A DNA stretch of 64,000 nucleotides from Pelobates cultripes (Eukaryota > Chordata > Amphibia > Anura > Pelobatidae): assembly GCA_933207985.1 (NCBI GenBank), contig OW240913.1, forward strand, positions 270,589,081 to 270,653,080, written 5' to 3'. Shown here piece after piece: positions 1 through 10,396 of this stretch; position 1 is the first letter of the stretch, and the number at the start of each line of letters is the position of its first letter. Both the position numbers and the translations under genes were made by a program. Under the pieces are notes generated by a model, which did no database searches, was not told where the DNA came from, and saw nothing but the letters and a program-made list of their open reading frames with translations.

Positions 1-212
1 GGACGGCTATTCCATCCATGTGATTGTGAGGTCCTCGCAAGGACCCTCACGATCACATGGCCCAGGAGGGCCAGATCAGATGTAGGGGGACTGCTTGGGA
101 TGCCAGACAAGTCCCCCCCAGGTAAGTGGCCAGGACGGGAGAGACACCCACCGGCGTTTAGAGCCAGGTCCTCAAGGAAGGCATAGCATGCCCGCCATCC
201 TTAAAGGGTTAA
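1..212 (+). mobile_element. Right end of a TTAA-flanked DNA transposon
   Basis: The segment ends in CCTTAAAGGGTTAA, the inverse of the TTAACCCCTTAAAG terminus at 62799. Both copies carry an internal ccatgtgatc/gatcacatgg palindrome (about 17-60 here, 62960-62993 there) followed by a gggggactgc block, so this is the same family in the same orientation. The left part is outside the window. TTAA ends fit piggyBac- or Kolobok-type elements, but no transposase is present and I cannot choose between them. Confidence 0.6.
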
Positions 213-282
213 TAAAGTTGTTGTTTTGTTTGTTTTGTTCTATATTAATTCTTAGCAACTTTAGTATGGGGAAGTTACCCTG

Positions 283-887
283 TGTAGCGGTACTTACCTT
301 ATCGGGGGGCAGGCCGAGGTCTTCAGTTCCCGCCGCACGCGGCTCGCTCGGGGCTCGGATGACGGCGGGCACTGACCGCGGGATGCGGTCACGTGTCCCG
401 CCTAGCTCCAAGAGCGCACCCCGCGTCTCGGGCACGCTCTTAAAGGGAAAGTGGAAGCCGAAAACTAAAGTGGTCTCCCATTTTGGGGGCGTGGATATGA
501 CAGGGGCCAATCAAATTAAATGCAAGGGTATTTATACTTACCTCTCCCTTAACTCCCTGCCCTATCGTGGTTTCTGTTTCAGTTCCCTTTAGCGCTTGTT
601 TTGTTCAGTTGTAATTTTTCGTACTTGACCTTGGCTTTGTATCTGACTCCATTTATCTCTTTATCCCTGTTTTGTCTTGTTTGCCGGCTTACTGATTACT
701 GTGTACCAGACCTTGGCTAGTTCTTGTTTTCGCTGTCTCTTTGTACCCTTGACCTCGGATCGTTCTTGACTCTGTATTTCTCTGCTCTACGTCGAGTCCG
801 GCCATTCTAAGGTCCGGTAAGACGTATCTGCTCTATATTGTCAATTGTTGGACTAAATCTTGCGAGTTGGGGTAAACTACCGTGACA
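283..887. mobile_element. Solo LTR of an LTR retrotransposon, with 5-bp TSD
   Basis: A 605-bp unit begins TGTAGCGGTA and ends CCGTGACA, the canonical TG...CA of LTRs. It is flanked by a perfect 5-bp direct repeat CCCTG at 278-282 and 888-892. The interior shows T-rich stretches with spaced 'cttgacct' words and no coding capacity. TG/CA ends plus a 5-bp duplication fit a Gypsy-type or endogenous-retrovirus LTR left after LTR-LTR recombination. I see no primer-binding site or gag/pol next to it. The class is inference; the boundaries are read directly. Confidence 0.8.
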
Positions 888-892
888 CCCTG

Positions 893-1561
893 CCAAGCTC
901 ACTTATAAGAAACATCTTTTTGCCTTACTCTTAAGTTTTCTGACTAATTAGGGGATTATACCCCCCATTTATTTTTGTGTTTCATTTCTGATTTTTTGTA
1001 AGCTCCACTAGTTCTTTTCAGATTGAAAACATACCAGAGCACCAACGTGCATGCAAAACCGTGGGGCCCTGTTTCTAACCTTCTTTTGTAGGAGAATATG
1101 GCTAGCTCTAAGTAAAGCCATGGGGGCGGGTTTAACTATTTGCCGTGGGATGGCACCATAACCACTAATGTGGGCTGTAGTGGTTATGTGGCATGGAGTG
1201 TTTTTTGATGTTTTACTGTTGTTATGTTAACATAGCACAGCTAAATGATTATGATATAGATAGTAGCAAGATATGCTAGGATTGAAAAGCACTATGGTTA
1301 TAGCTCTTACAAATGTGAGTTGGCACTTTTTTACCTCAGGGTTGTCTGTAACGAAAAAAATTGACAAAGCAGAATGAAAAATAAAGGACAAACAAAGACT
1401 GGATTCCAGTACACATTCAGGTTACTGAGTCACTAATTCCCTTAGGGACGAAAGGGTTGACTCTGGAGACGGCCCAGGTATGACTTGTGCCCGGTGTGTC
1501 GGCCTGCTCCTGCAGGTTTAGTGCGTGGAGGAAGGCCGGTCCCTCTGAGGGTCCTAGGGCT
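893..1561. other. Mostly unrecognised non-coding DNA
   Basis: No gene, RNA or clear repeat is seen to about 1440. From about 1440 the minus strand is probably the continuation of the L1-like element whose ORF1 ends at 1562, but the frame after that stop is not convincing. Confidence 0.4.
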
Positions 1562-2605
1562 TTAAAAAGCCTTTCCGTTTTGGATGACCATGAGATCTCT
1601 GGGGAAGGACCACCGGTAAGGGAGTCCAGCAGCTTTTAGGGTTTTTGTTATTGGCTGCATGGATTTTCGCCACAGTAAAGTGGCTCTGCTTAAAGGACCA
1701 CTCTAGGCACCCAGACCACTTCAGCTTAATGAAGTGGTCTGGGTGCCAGGTCCAGCTAGGGTTAACCCATTTTTTCATAAACATAGCAGTTTCAGAGAAA
1801 CTGCTATGTTTATGAATGGGTTAAGCCTTCCCCTATTTCCTCTAGCAGCTGTCTCATTGACAGCCGCTAGAGGCGCTTGCGTGCTTCTCACTGTGATTTT
1901 CACGCGTGCGCATTCAGCCGATGGGGAGGAGAAGAGGAGGATCGGAGGAGGAGAGCTCTCCGCCCAGCGCTGGAAAAAGGTACGTTTTAACCCCTTTCCC
2001 CTTTCCAGAGCCGGGCGGGAGGGGGTCCCTGAGGGTGGGGGCACCCTCAGGGCACTATAGTGCCAGGAAAACGAGTATGTTTTCCTGGCACTATAGTGGT
2101 CCTTTAAGTCCTGGAAGAATCGTGTTTGCGATTCAAATTGTAGTGGAATCTTCCCCTTTGGGGCACTGAGGAGCCTTTGCTTCTCGGCAAGGGTTTGGCA
2201 ACACATGATGTCGCAGGGAGCCTTATTCGGTGCTTGCGAGGATTTGGCTATTCGATATACTCCGTCAAAGGCAGATTATGTAGCATTTTTTGCAGGTAAG
2301 ACTGAGGAGGCTAGGCGTCTGACGAAGTGGGTACGTTCCTCAGGTGGGAGTGAGTCCACCACTCCACGGATCTTAATATTTCTATTCTGCTCTCTGTCCT
2401 CTAACTGTGCCATCTGAATACTTTGGTGTGATTGTGCGGCTTGAAGTAGTTGCACTGTCTCACTCATGGAAGTCAGTCCCTGCTTCAGATCGTGAAGGTC
2501 TGCCTCGGTTGTTTGTACCCTGTTTGTTACTGTTTGTACGGCCCTTATCTGAACAGAGAACATTTGTGTGATGTTGTCGTGCGGTAACACTTCCGGGTTC
2601 GGCAC
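1562..2605 (-). pseudogene. L1-like ORF1 (LINE RNA-binding protein), interrupted by a T2 MITE
   Basis: ORF1 proteins of L1-type LINEs are coiled-coil, RNA-binding chaperones of the retrotransposition particle. The minus strand opens at 2605 with a heptad-like segment, then a basic stretch (LEDREQNRNIKIRG) typical of the start of the ORF1 RNA-recognition domain, then FDGVYRIA. A TAA stop sits at 2276-2278, after which the frame runs on to FFQDLS at the MITE junction. Beyond the MITE the same frame resumes (RATLLWRK...LPYRWSFP), the family's C-terminal domain with its R-W-x-F-P signature, and ends at the TAA at 1562-1564. One nonsense codon plus a 414-bp net insertion therefore explain the damage. 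No ORF2 follows. The family call is good; the exact LINE clade (L1 or Tx1-like) is not resolved. Confidence 0.82.
1690..2107. mobile_element. T2-type MITE, copy A, inserted in L1-like ORF1
   Basis: A 418-bp element bounded by TTAA begins TTAAAGGACCACTCTAGG and ends CTATAGTGGTCCTTTAA, giving terminal inverted repeats (TIRs) of about 16 bp. Long internal hairpins are visible: agaccacttcagc/gaagtggtct near 1720, the aaacatagcagtttc/gaaactgctatgttt arms near 1780-1815, and the gcactatagtgcc block near 2050. TTAA targeting with TTAAAGG ends matches the T2 MITE superfamily known from Xenopus. It has no coding capacity. The same unit recurs at 57375, 14745 (partial) and, more diverged, 32217 and 46160. 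Confidence 0.85.
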
Positions 2606-3299
2606 TCCGCTGTGCGGAGCCGGATCCGCCCCCCTCTGACGCAGCTCTGACGGTATTTAGGGAGACCGCGCCAGAGAGAGGGGGCTTGGTGAGACTGGGA
2701 GCTACTTCCACCAGACTTACCTCTCCGCAGGCTCTGGCAATGTGGGTCCTACTTCCGAGTATGCACACCGGCTTCGGGGACACGCCGGCTCTACAAGCTC
2801 TGAAGTCGTCCTAGCCTTCTGGGCTAAGACAAGTCTGCTTCATGCCACAGAGGATTACTGGAGAATAGAAACTCACTTACTTTACAAGTGGACAATATCT
2901 CTGAACTATTGGAGGACTACTCACATTAACCTTAAGTATATCTTTCAGCTATTTGTCTACAATATCATTTGATAATGAACTAATGCTTGCTTACTTAAAT
3001 CTTCACTGCTTCAAGCTACTAATTATATGGAGGACAACTCCCATCATGCTTATTAACTATGAACTGTTCCAGCTTTTCAAATACTCTCAACAACTTGCTT
3101 AAAGTTATTTTTGAAGATTATTCTCATGAACTTAAAGAATGTTACTTAATGCATCCCTGAGGAAATACTTATTAATGAACTTTGTGTTGTTGATTACTTG
3201 CACTTCTTCTTATTGGATTATTGCCTAAATGCAATCCATTTAAGTTTAACACTTATTAAAACTTCGTTTGAATCAGGTTACCAGCAATTCTCTCTTTTC
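2606..3299 (-). other. Probable 5' leader of the L1-like element, then unassigned DNA
   Basis: From 2606 to about 2790 the sequence is GC-rich and lies directly upstream of the minus-strand ORF1, as a LINE 5' leader would. From about 2800 to 3300 the DNA is AT-rich with no recognised feature. Confidence 0.4.
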
Positions 3300-4160
3300 T
3301 TAAAGCTACAGTATTGATACTTTAAAGATTCTCTGTTTCTTCACTATTGTAATTAGGGAGTTTTACAAGCTGCAGTTGAGTTCCAATCCAAATCACCCAA
3401 GTAGCGTAACAGATGTGTACTAGCAGGTTATATATGTCCTGCTTGGTGGACAGTGCGTTACCATCAGCTATTGCCGGGCCTCTGGCATGGAGAGCATCTC
3501 TGCACATGGGTCGCTTGCGGTTTCAGGGCTTGGTGGTGTTGCCTCTCTGATTCTGGATGTCAGCATTTGACTGATGTCCTGGCCCTCTCTGGTGGAGGAT
3601 TGGGCCGGTTTCTGTGATTTCCACCGTTGGAGAGGTGTGGCTGCAGTATTCAGGGGTTGCAATACTCTCTGGGCCTTTCCCGTAGGTGGCACTGTGCAGC
3701 CGCAGGCTTCTTATGCAATTGGCCCGAAGACCTCTAAGCCGGTTTTTACCAATCATGAGAAAAATTAAGGGCATCTGCTGATTCGGTATCACCTCCCTGA
3801 GTTGTTGGAGGTAGTTACACATTGTAGTCTTTATTTTCTGCAGTGTTAGGGGAGATTATGTCCAGGTTGTTCTCGTATCTTTGGGAAGGTGCGTCTGCCT
3901 TGGAGCACTGCAAAGCTCTGCCCCAGACAGTCGCCATTTTAAATGGTTGAGTTGGCTAAGAGGAGTTGCGAGATTAGCTCAAAGCACCAGGTAAATGCTG
4001 CTGAAAGCTGGGGCTCCCGAAAGAGTAAAATAACAATCAAAGTCTCCCTTTGTATGTCTGGGGATCCCCAATCAGCATAGCCCCTTTTAGCAGGTGAAAT
4101 AGCTCCTTGGCTATGATTAGCAACCCCAACTCAGCTACATAATCAGGAGCTCAGGCGATG
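3300..4160. other. Unrecognised, GC-richer segment, possibly old retroelement
   Basis: About 3460-3960 is GC-richer than its surroundings and has open stretches of 60-100 codons on both strands, but no motif I recognise. The minus strand near 3945 contains an aaaATGGCG context. This could be a LINE leader or decayed LTR element. No function is assigned. Confidence 0.3.
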
Positions 4161-6392
4161 CATGTCTGTTCTGCTTAAGGGGCTAGATTCCTCCCTCCCC
4201 AAAACATTTTAATCTGGCAATGTTTCAACCCAAATTGGTCTATGTCAAGCCATGGTTACTGCCAGGTTTACTGTTTCATGATGGAAAAAATAATCTTTGA
4301 AAATTGACTTTTAGTGTTGTGACTTTTTATATCTTTAGTCCCTTAATCCATGCATGTGAAATACAGAAAAGTATGGAAAAGTAAAGTTAATGGCTATTTT
4401 AACTTTTTCATTTTCCTTTTCCATTTCCTTCAATTCACTTTTTAGTAAATATACCTTTTAGTAACAGTTTCTAGTGTAGTGATGTACCTCACTACAATGG
4501 CCATTTGAATAAACATTCCAGCTTCCTCTGTAGGATAAAATAGTTACATCACAGATACATTTTGATCCTGATTACAGTTTCATCTGCAGCATACCAACAT
4601 TCTTCATTGTTCTGTTATGCAATGTTGTTTAAATCTTTTTTTTACATCTCTCTGTTTTTCTTCCAAGTTGTTATATAAAAAAAAAAGGGGACTGACACCT
4701 TTGCATTAATGGTTCAATCTAATGGCTAACTAAAATCTAAAATTCTTTTCATTTTAAAGTTTATTGCAGATTTTAAGCTTGAGACACTGCTGCGGTGCTG
4801 CTGTCATTTCAGGACGGATGAATCCTGCATGGAAACATTTTAAAAGATCACGTGTAACAAGAAAAGAAAGGAGTGCAATATATTTATTACATTTACTGAA
4901 ACAAGTATATAATCTCATATTGTCCTTGTACAGCCTGGTCTGCAGGGCAAGTATTTAAAGGTCTATTATTCATATGCACATACACAAAAGAGCGTAAGGC
5001 TCTAGTGCAGTAGGAATCCATTGAAACTATATTTTCAGACAGGGCTGGCAATCAGATTTGTTGGGGCCCCTTACACAGTCAACCAGCCTGCCCACAAAGA
5101 TGCAGTGTGAGTTTAGTGAATGTGGTGTGTGTGGTGAATTTAGGATGTGTATAGTGGATGCAGCAGTGCAAATTAAGTTAATTATCTTAATTTATTTCTA
5201 TGCAGCTATTAAATCCCAAGTGTGCTGTATATAATTCTGCCCTTCTCCCTTCACAGGAAGAGGACATCATTTTGACAAACTGATGCACTATCAAGTGATG
5301 AACCTGTGTAGTTCCCATACGTATTTTTTTTTAGGACTTAACCCATAGATATGTAGGAAAAAGAACAATTGTACTCATGCCTTCATTATCCATCATAGAA
5401 AAATGTCCTACTACCATATAGGGCAGCAGAAATAAATGTATTTGTTCTCAATTCTACCCATCATATGCATGAAATTTATTTACTGTGTAGTGTAGTTTAC
5501 TGATGTGTGCTGTTAGTTCAAATGTAGGTCCCAATTTGATTTAAATATCCTTTATAAAGTTTCAGTAATAAACAATCATTTTGTGTAATGGAGACACATT
5601 TATTTCTTTAGCTTTATTTAGTATTTTTCTGAGGGGGAATAAAATATGAGACATCAACACAACGGCATGTGTCTCTAGTTAGGTTTAAATTCCAACTCCT
5701 GGTTAGAAGAACTGGTGCAAGAGAATATTTGATGGAGGTCTGAAAAACTCAAGTTGCACAAAAATACATTAGTATATCGTATGCGCAACTTGTCAAAATC
5801 AAAGTGAAACATCCAGTTCAAGCATCAAGCATTTAAAAATCAGATATTGCTAGTGTAATAGATCCCTGACAGTAACACTGTCTCTGTTTCCATTGCTGTG
5901 TGAATATTGTGTGCAATACCTAAATGTTGCTAGCTAGGGAATTTGTATGTATTTACACATATCTACATACCATGGCAATTGCGGTCAAAACTTGGTAAAA
6001 TGTATTAATTGTTCTCCTGATCCCCTACCCATCCTTTTGAAAAGTGATAGTTTATTGCATAGCTGTTACCTATGTGCAATTATATTGTTTTGGTTGTGTC
6101 ACCATGAGTTGAATGTTGTTTTGTTGGAGGCTAGTCCTCGTGTTCAATAAAATATTTTGTTTATATAGTTGTTTTTCCTACTCAGCAGGTGTGTTTTCTC
6201 TGTTATTTGGGCGGCATTGTGATAGAGTTTGTAAACATGTGTACTGAGAGCTTAATCGCTGGGGCCTGTAAGCCAAAAGTGTCTTTGTAAAGACAGCGTT
6301 GGGAGCAGCCAGAGTAATTAGTTACTGCCTGGAAGAAGGATTGAGCAAAGTAGGTTATATGTTCTTGTTGGCAAGCCCTTATCCTGAAACAT
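4161..6392. other. AT-rich intergenic DNA
   Basis: I see no gene or clear transposon end. A stretch at about 5200-5310 (tgtatataat...catcattttgacaaactg) resembles 34040-34115, so both are probably fragments of one dispersed repeat. Confidence 0.4.
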
Positions 6393-6418
6393 TGTGGTGG
6401 TGGTGGTGGTGGTGGTGA
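6393..6418. repeat. (TGG)n microsatellite
   Basis: Eight consecutive GGT/TGG triplets, ending gatg. Confidence 0.95.
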
Positions 6419-6941
6419 TGTATGGAACAGACAGTGTGGTGGGACAGATTTAATCTGTTCTGGTTACAGCCCATAACATCAAACTGTGTCACTAACCAAC
6501 TGAGAGGAAAGTATAAAACTACAGTTCAATCAAGTACTTGTTTGTCAAGCTAAAGCAAAGTGCTTGTGGCAGAGGTTATAGTACAGAGAAGAAGAAGTAA
6601 GAATGTACACCTGAGGTACAAAAAAAGAATGTTAGAGAAGAGAGTTACATACACACAAATGGGCAGAGGAGGACCCAGAGAGTAGGGGAAGAGAGGAAGG
6701 AGCAGACAGAGAGCTTTAACCAGAGTTTTATAAGCCTCAGACTCCCAGATCACATGGCTGGACTCCAGGGAAGCCACCCTCCTGCACCCAATAGGTATGG
6801 AAACAGGGGGTGGCTAAAATATGTAAGTTATGTTTTAGTTAGTATGCATATATCTGTCTGTGTCAATGTATGTCGGTGTCAAAATGTGCGTCTCTGTGTG
6901 TCAGTCTGTTAAGTATCTGTGTAAGAATATGTATGTCTGTG

Positions 6942-7030
6942 CAGGGCCGGCCTTAGGCCTTTAGGCGCCCTGTGCGAAAAACCTTCACAGCTCCCCCCCC
7001 TGTCATCCATGTATAGTATGTGTGTATAGG
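6942..7030. mobile_element. hAT-like left terminus fragment
   Basis: The segment begins CAGGGCCGGCCTTAGGCC, a CAGGGCCGG terminus like that at 46055. No matching right end was found nearby, so it is probably a truncated non-autonomous hAT end. Confidence 0.4.
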
Positions 7031-7199
7031 AATGTAGTGATTGTATAGGGGATTTATTAAATTAATAATGATTTAAAAACAAATATTCATTCCTCCTTTC
7101 CTGTTGTTACCATAGGCGTGCGCAGCCTATTGCATTAGGGTGTGCACCCTAAAGCACAAGCACACGGCGCATATATATATGTATGTAAATACATGTTTA

Positions 7200-8114
7200 T
7201 ATATATCAGAACAGGGGGTAGAGTCAGCGCTAATCGGGAAGGCAGCAGTCCCAAACAAGGACTCCCTCTAGTGTCCTTGAAAATCAATGATAAAGAGCAA
7301 GAAAGGATGAGGGGATGGGTCTGCGCCGATGTGTACACTGAGTATTGAGTCCAATAGGATGTATATTATCGTGTACAAAGTTCTACTTTTGGTGGTATCC
7401 AGAAGATGTCGGTGTCGTGGAGAGTAGTCCAAATATGTGAAAAATAGGAAAGATCTTACTTACAATTTGCAGAGCTTAATCCAGCTCTGGTGTGGATAGC
7501 TTGCAGCGGTATTATCCCCGCTTATAGGATATACGGCAGGTGTCCTCTTCTTTGTAGTGCCGGGTGGTCGAAGTTGGGAAAAATAAAATAAAAACAGTAA
7601 TGGTGCAGTATATTCTACACTTGTATAAAAAATTATATAAAATATGATGGATACACTCACATTCGGTAGAGCTTTGACTAGCTCTAGTTGGTTAGGCGTA
7701 CAGCGGTATCATCCCCGCTTCTAGGATATATGATGAGTGATCTTGACCGGAATATCAGGAGCTCAGAGAGAAAGTAAAACAGCAATAGTGCTCTCAATAA
7801 AATCTTGATAATAAAATAAAATAGATAAAATATACTCACAATGTATAGGGCAGGCTAACTGCTCTATGTAACAGCGTGGGTGGTATGATCCCCACCTGGG
7901 ATTCTTGGAGTATAGTTTTCAGGACTTTAAAAAAATAATAAAAGAAGTATATAGTATAAAATGTATATAAAACGTATATAAAATGTTTATAAAATAGCCA
8001 GGTAATAGAAAAGATGATGGTTTAAACGTAAAAATGACCAAAATCTTTTATTAACAGTATATAAAACAGTAAAAATATCCAAACGCGTTTCGCCAATATA
8101 GGGCTTTATCAATG
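7200..8114 (-). mobile_element. Penelope-like terminal (pLTR-type) sequence with internal tandem units
   Basis: On the minus strand this runs from a hammerhead-like core beside the gap to a gattagcgctgactc end near 7218. Three diverged units of about 190 bp lie within it, each with a TTACAA/CTCACA-like word, a gagct/agctc hairpin, and a second hairpin around an atccccgc or atccccac core (about 7465-7530, 7655-7720, 7835-7900). The architecture resembles 28650-28900 and 37540-37600. The Penelope assignment rests on likeness to the 37152-37851 unit and on general knowledge that these elements have tandem pLTRs with hammerheads. No reverse transcriptase is seen. Confidence 0.5.
8083..8114 (-). 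ncRNA. Degenerate hammerhead-ribozyme-like motif
   Basis: The minus strand shows TTGATAA, an extra A, a GCC...GGC stem II, then GAAA-CGCG-TT. Compared with the hammerhead core CUGANGA...GAAA...UH, C3 is T and G8 is A, so it should be inactive as it stands. Its stem I would continue into the gap. Confidence 0.45.
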
Positions 8115-8214
8115 NNNNNNNNNNNNNNNNNNNNNNNNNNNNNNNNNNNNNNNNNNNNNNNNNNNNNNNNNNNNNNNNNNNNNNNNNNNNNNNNNNNNNN
8201 NNNNNNNNNNNNNN
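8115..8214. other. Assembly gap (100 N)
   Basis: Exactly 100 N, probably a scaffold-join placeholder. It separates Penelope-like sequence from a GT-rich minisatellite, so the true length is unknown. Confidence 0.99.
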
Positions 8215-8565
8215 TGTCTGTGTAGTGTGTGTATGTAATGCAGTGTGTGTGCCTGTGTAGTGTGTATGTAATGCAGTGTGTGTATGTAATGCAGTATGTG
8301 TGCAGTGTGTGTTTGTGTAGTGTGTGTTTGTGTAGTGATGTAATTTGTGTAATTTTTATTTTAATTTTTTTTAATATTTAAATGTTTTTTTTTTTGTTTA
8401 GTCCCCCCCCAGTGTGTGTTTGTGTAGTGTGTGTTTGTGTAGTGTGTATGTAATGCAGTATGTGTGCAGTGTGTGTGTAGTGATGTAATTTGTGTAATTT
8501 TTTATTTTAATATTTTTTTAATATTGAAATGTTTTTTGTTTAGTCCCCCCTCCCTGCTTCTTACC
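8215..8565. repeat. GT-rich minisatellite
   Basis: Imperfect units of the words tgtgtagtg and tatgtaatgcag recur, including a duplicated block (about 8340 and 8480: gtaatttgtgtaatttttt...gtttagtcccccc). Confidence 0.8.
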
Positions 8566-8928
8566 AGGGAGGGGGATATAGTATTCCCTGGTCCAGTGGT
8601 TTTGAGCGGCACAGTGGTTAGCGGGATTATTTGTGCAGCTCAGTCTGCGTACCCGTCGGTACGCTGCTGAGCGCCGCTGCTGGCGGTCTGCGGGTAACGC
8701 CTTCAAGGCCAGCGTCTCGCGAGATTTATACAGAGCTGCAGGAGCTAAGCAGGTGGGTGCCGCGCTTTGCTGCTGAGCCTACAGGACCGCCGGGTTTGTG
8801 GGCCGGGCCCGGCGGTCCTGTTATATATTATCGGCAATATCGGTATCTGAATTGGCCGATACCGATATTGCCGAAAATACCAAATATCGGCCGATAATAT
8901 CGGCCAGACCGATAATCGGTCGATCCCT
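8566..8928. mobile_element. Right part of a hAT element with TAGGGATCGACC terminus
   Basis: The segment ends GGTCGATCCCTA at 8928, the inverse of the TAGGGATCGACC left end at 58370. The last 110 bp are a dense ccgatat/atatcgg palindromic region (8820-8920). Upstream is a TCTCGCGAGA palindrome like those in the other hAT elements here. The left end was not found and may lie in the gap. Confidence 0.6.
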
Positions 8929-8929
8929 A

Positions 8930-9350
8930 CTGTGTATGTGTGTTGGTGCTGTATGTGTGTGGGTGCTGTATGTGTGTGCTGTATGTCTGTGGGTGCTGTA
9001 TGTCTGTGGGTGCTGTGTATATGTGTAGGTGCTGTGTATGTCTATTGGTGCTGTATGTGTGTGGGTGCTGTGTATGTCTGTGGATGCTGTATGTGTGTGC
9101 TGTATGTGTGTAGGTGCTGTGTATGTCTGTGGGTGCTGTATGTGTGTAGGTGCTGTATGTCTGTGGGTGCAGTGTGTGTGTGTGTGGGTGCTGTGTATGT
9201 CTGTGGGTGCGGTGTGTGTGTGTAGGTGCTGTGTATGTCTGTGGGTGCTGTATGTGTGTAGGTGCTGTGTATGTCTGTGGGTGCTGTATATGTCTGTGTG
9301 TGCTGTATGTGAGGGTGTGTGTGCTGTATGTGTGTGGGTGATTGTGGGGG
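8930..9350. repeat. GT-rich minisatellite (gggtgctgtatgt units)
   Basis: Roughly 20-30 imperfect units built on tgtgtgggtgctgtatgtct, punctuated by tgctgtgtatgtctg. Open frames across it (97-146 codons, Cys/Val- or His/Thr-rich) are by-products of the stop-free repeat. Confidence 0.9.
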
Positions 9351-9365
9351 TGGAGGTGGGGGAAC

Positions 9366-9720
9366 ATTACTTGCTATCCCCCCTCCCTTCTTACCTTATG
9401 CCTGGGAGGTGGGATCCTTGTTCCTGCTGCTTCCATCCCTGGTGGTCCAGTGGAGAGTGAACTCTAGCCCCTGTGGGGCTAGAGTTCACTCTCGCAAGAT
9501 TTGAGCATTGCCGTGGCAACGCTCATATCTCGCGAGAGGAACCCGGCGGAGCTACTGGCAAGAGCTCCGCCGGTCCTCTCCTGCCTCCCTCCCTGCATGT
9601 GGGTCGGTAGGGAGGGAGGCTGAGAGCAGAGCCGGCGCTTGGATAGCGTCGGCTCTGCATGAGCCGACGGGGGATCCTGAGATCTCCCCTGCCAGTCTCA
9701 ATATACATAGGCCCAGGCAC
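9366..9720. repeat. Shared interior module of hAT elements (CGCGAGA palindromes)
   Basis: A C/T-rich block (cccccctcccttcttacc) is followed by gagtgaactctagccc/gggctagagttcactc, a perfect hairpin, then tctcgc(a/g)agattt and atctcgcgagag arms around a ttgccgtggcaacg palindrome. The same order of words occurs at 11405-11760 and, inverted, at 50140-50365, inside an element with different termini. Confidence 0.75.
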
Positions 9721-9959
9721 ACCCCGTGCGCACGCCTATGGTTGTTACCTAGTTTGGAGAGGGGCATGCTGATCTGAATCTGGTCTGCCCCTCCACTGAG
9801 TGCAGACCATGCGTAACTGTCTCGCAAGCTTAGGGACTTGCAGTGTCCTGTGGTAATCTATGGCAGCACTCTGATTGGCCCGAGCTAGTAAGACCGCTAC
9901 TTATGGTCTGCAGCCAACAGAAGTGCAGGTCAGAAGTGCCAGACTGCCTCCCCTACATT

Positions 9960-10335
9960 ACAGAGGAGCAGACTAAGTATGTCACACAATACTGTGTGTG
10001 GTTTTGCTTGTGAGCTGTGGATTATACTTATTTACCTTGACCTCTTTGGAATAAAAATTTGTAGTAATGCGCTGTTTCTCCATTTATCACTGAGCTCCAC
10101 AGAAACAAAAAGCCCTCACAGTACTATGTGGTGTGTGCCGGTTTATTACAGAACTCCACAACAATAAAACTCACGGTAATGTGGAACTCTGTGACAAGCT
10201 CAAACACTACACAACAATACAACTCCAAGTAATGTGCCTATTAGTGTATCACCGAGCTCCCTAACTATAAAACACAGAGTAATGTGCATTTTATATACCA
10301 GAGCTCCACTGTAATACATCTCACTATAATGTGAT
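9960..10335. repeat. Degenerate tandem repeat, unit about 60-75 bp
   Basis: The phrase gagctccac(a)-(n)-aataaaactcacagtaatgtg recurs about five times with drift. The same phrase appears once in the TACCTCCC-ended repeat copies (for example 27380-27420), so this may be an amplified piece of that repeat. Confidence 0.6.
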
Positions 10336-10396
10336 GTAATGTTTGTGTTTTATCTGTGTATGTGACAGGTGTGATGACTGTGTGTGATATGTATGC

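Larger units (their letters stand above)
7111..9740. mobile_element. hAT-type non-autonomous element with perfect 8-bp TSD
   Basis: The left end reads CATAGGCGTGCGCA and the right end is its inverse (TGCGCACGCCTATG). The element is flanked by an identical 8-bp direct repeat GTTGTTAC at 7103-7110 and 9741-9748, which is diagnostic of hAT transposition. The interior has no transposase. It holds a Penelope-like insertion (about 7200-8114), an assembly gap, GT minisatellites, the right end of another hAT (to 8928), and a CGCGAGA-palindrome module (9366-9720). The same terminus reappears at 63819. Confidence 0.9.

Noticed and set aside
8927..9460. Cys/Val-rich and His/Thr-rich frames
   Set aside because: GT minisatellite artefacts on opposite strands.
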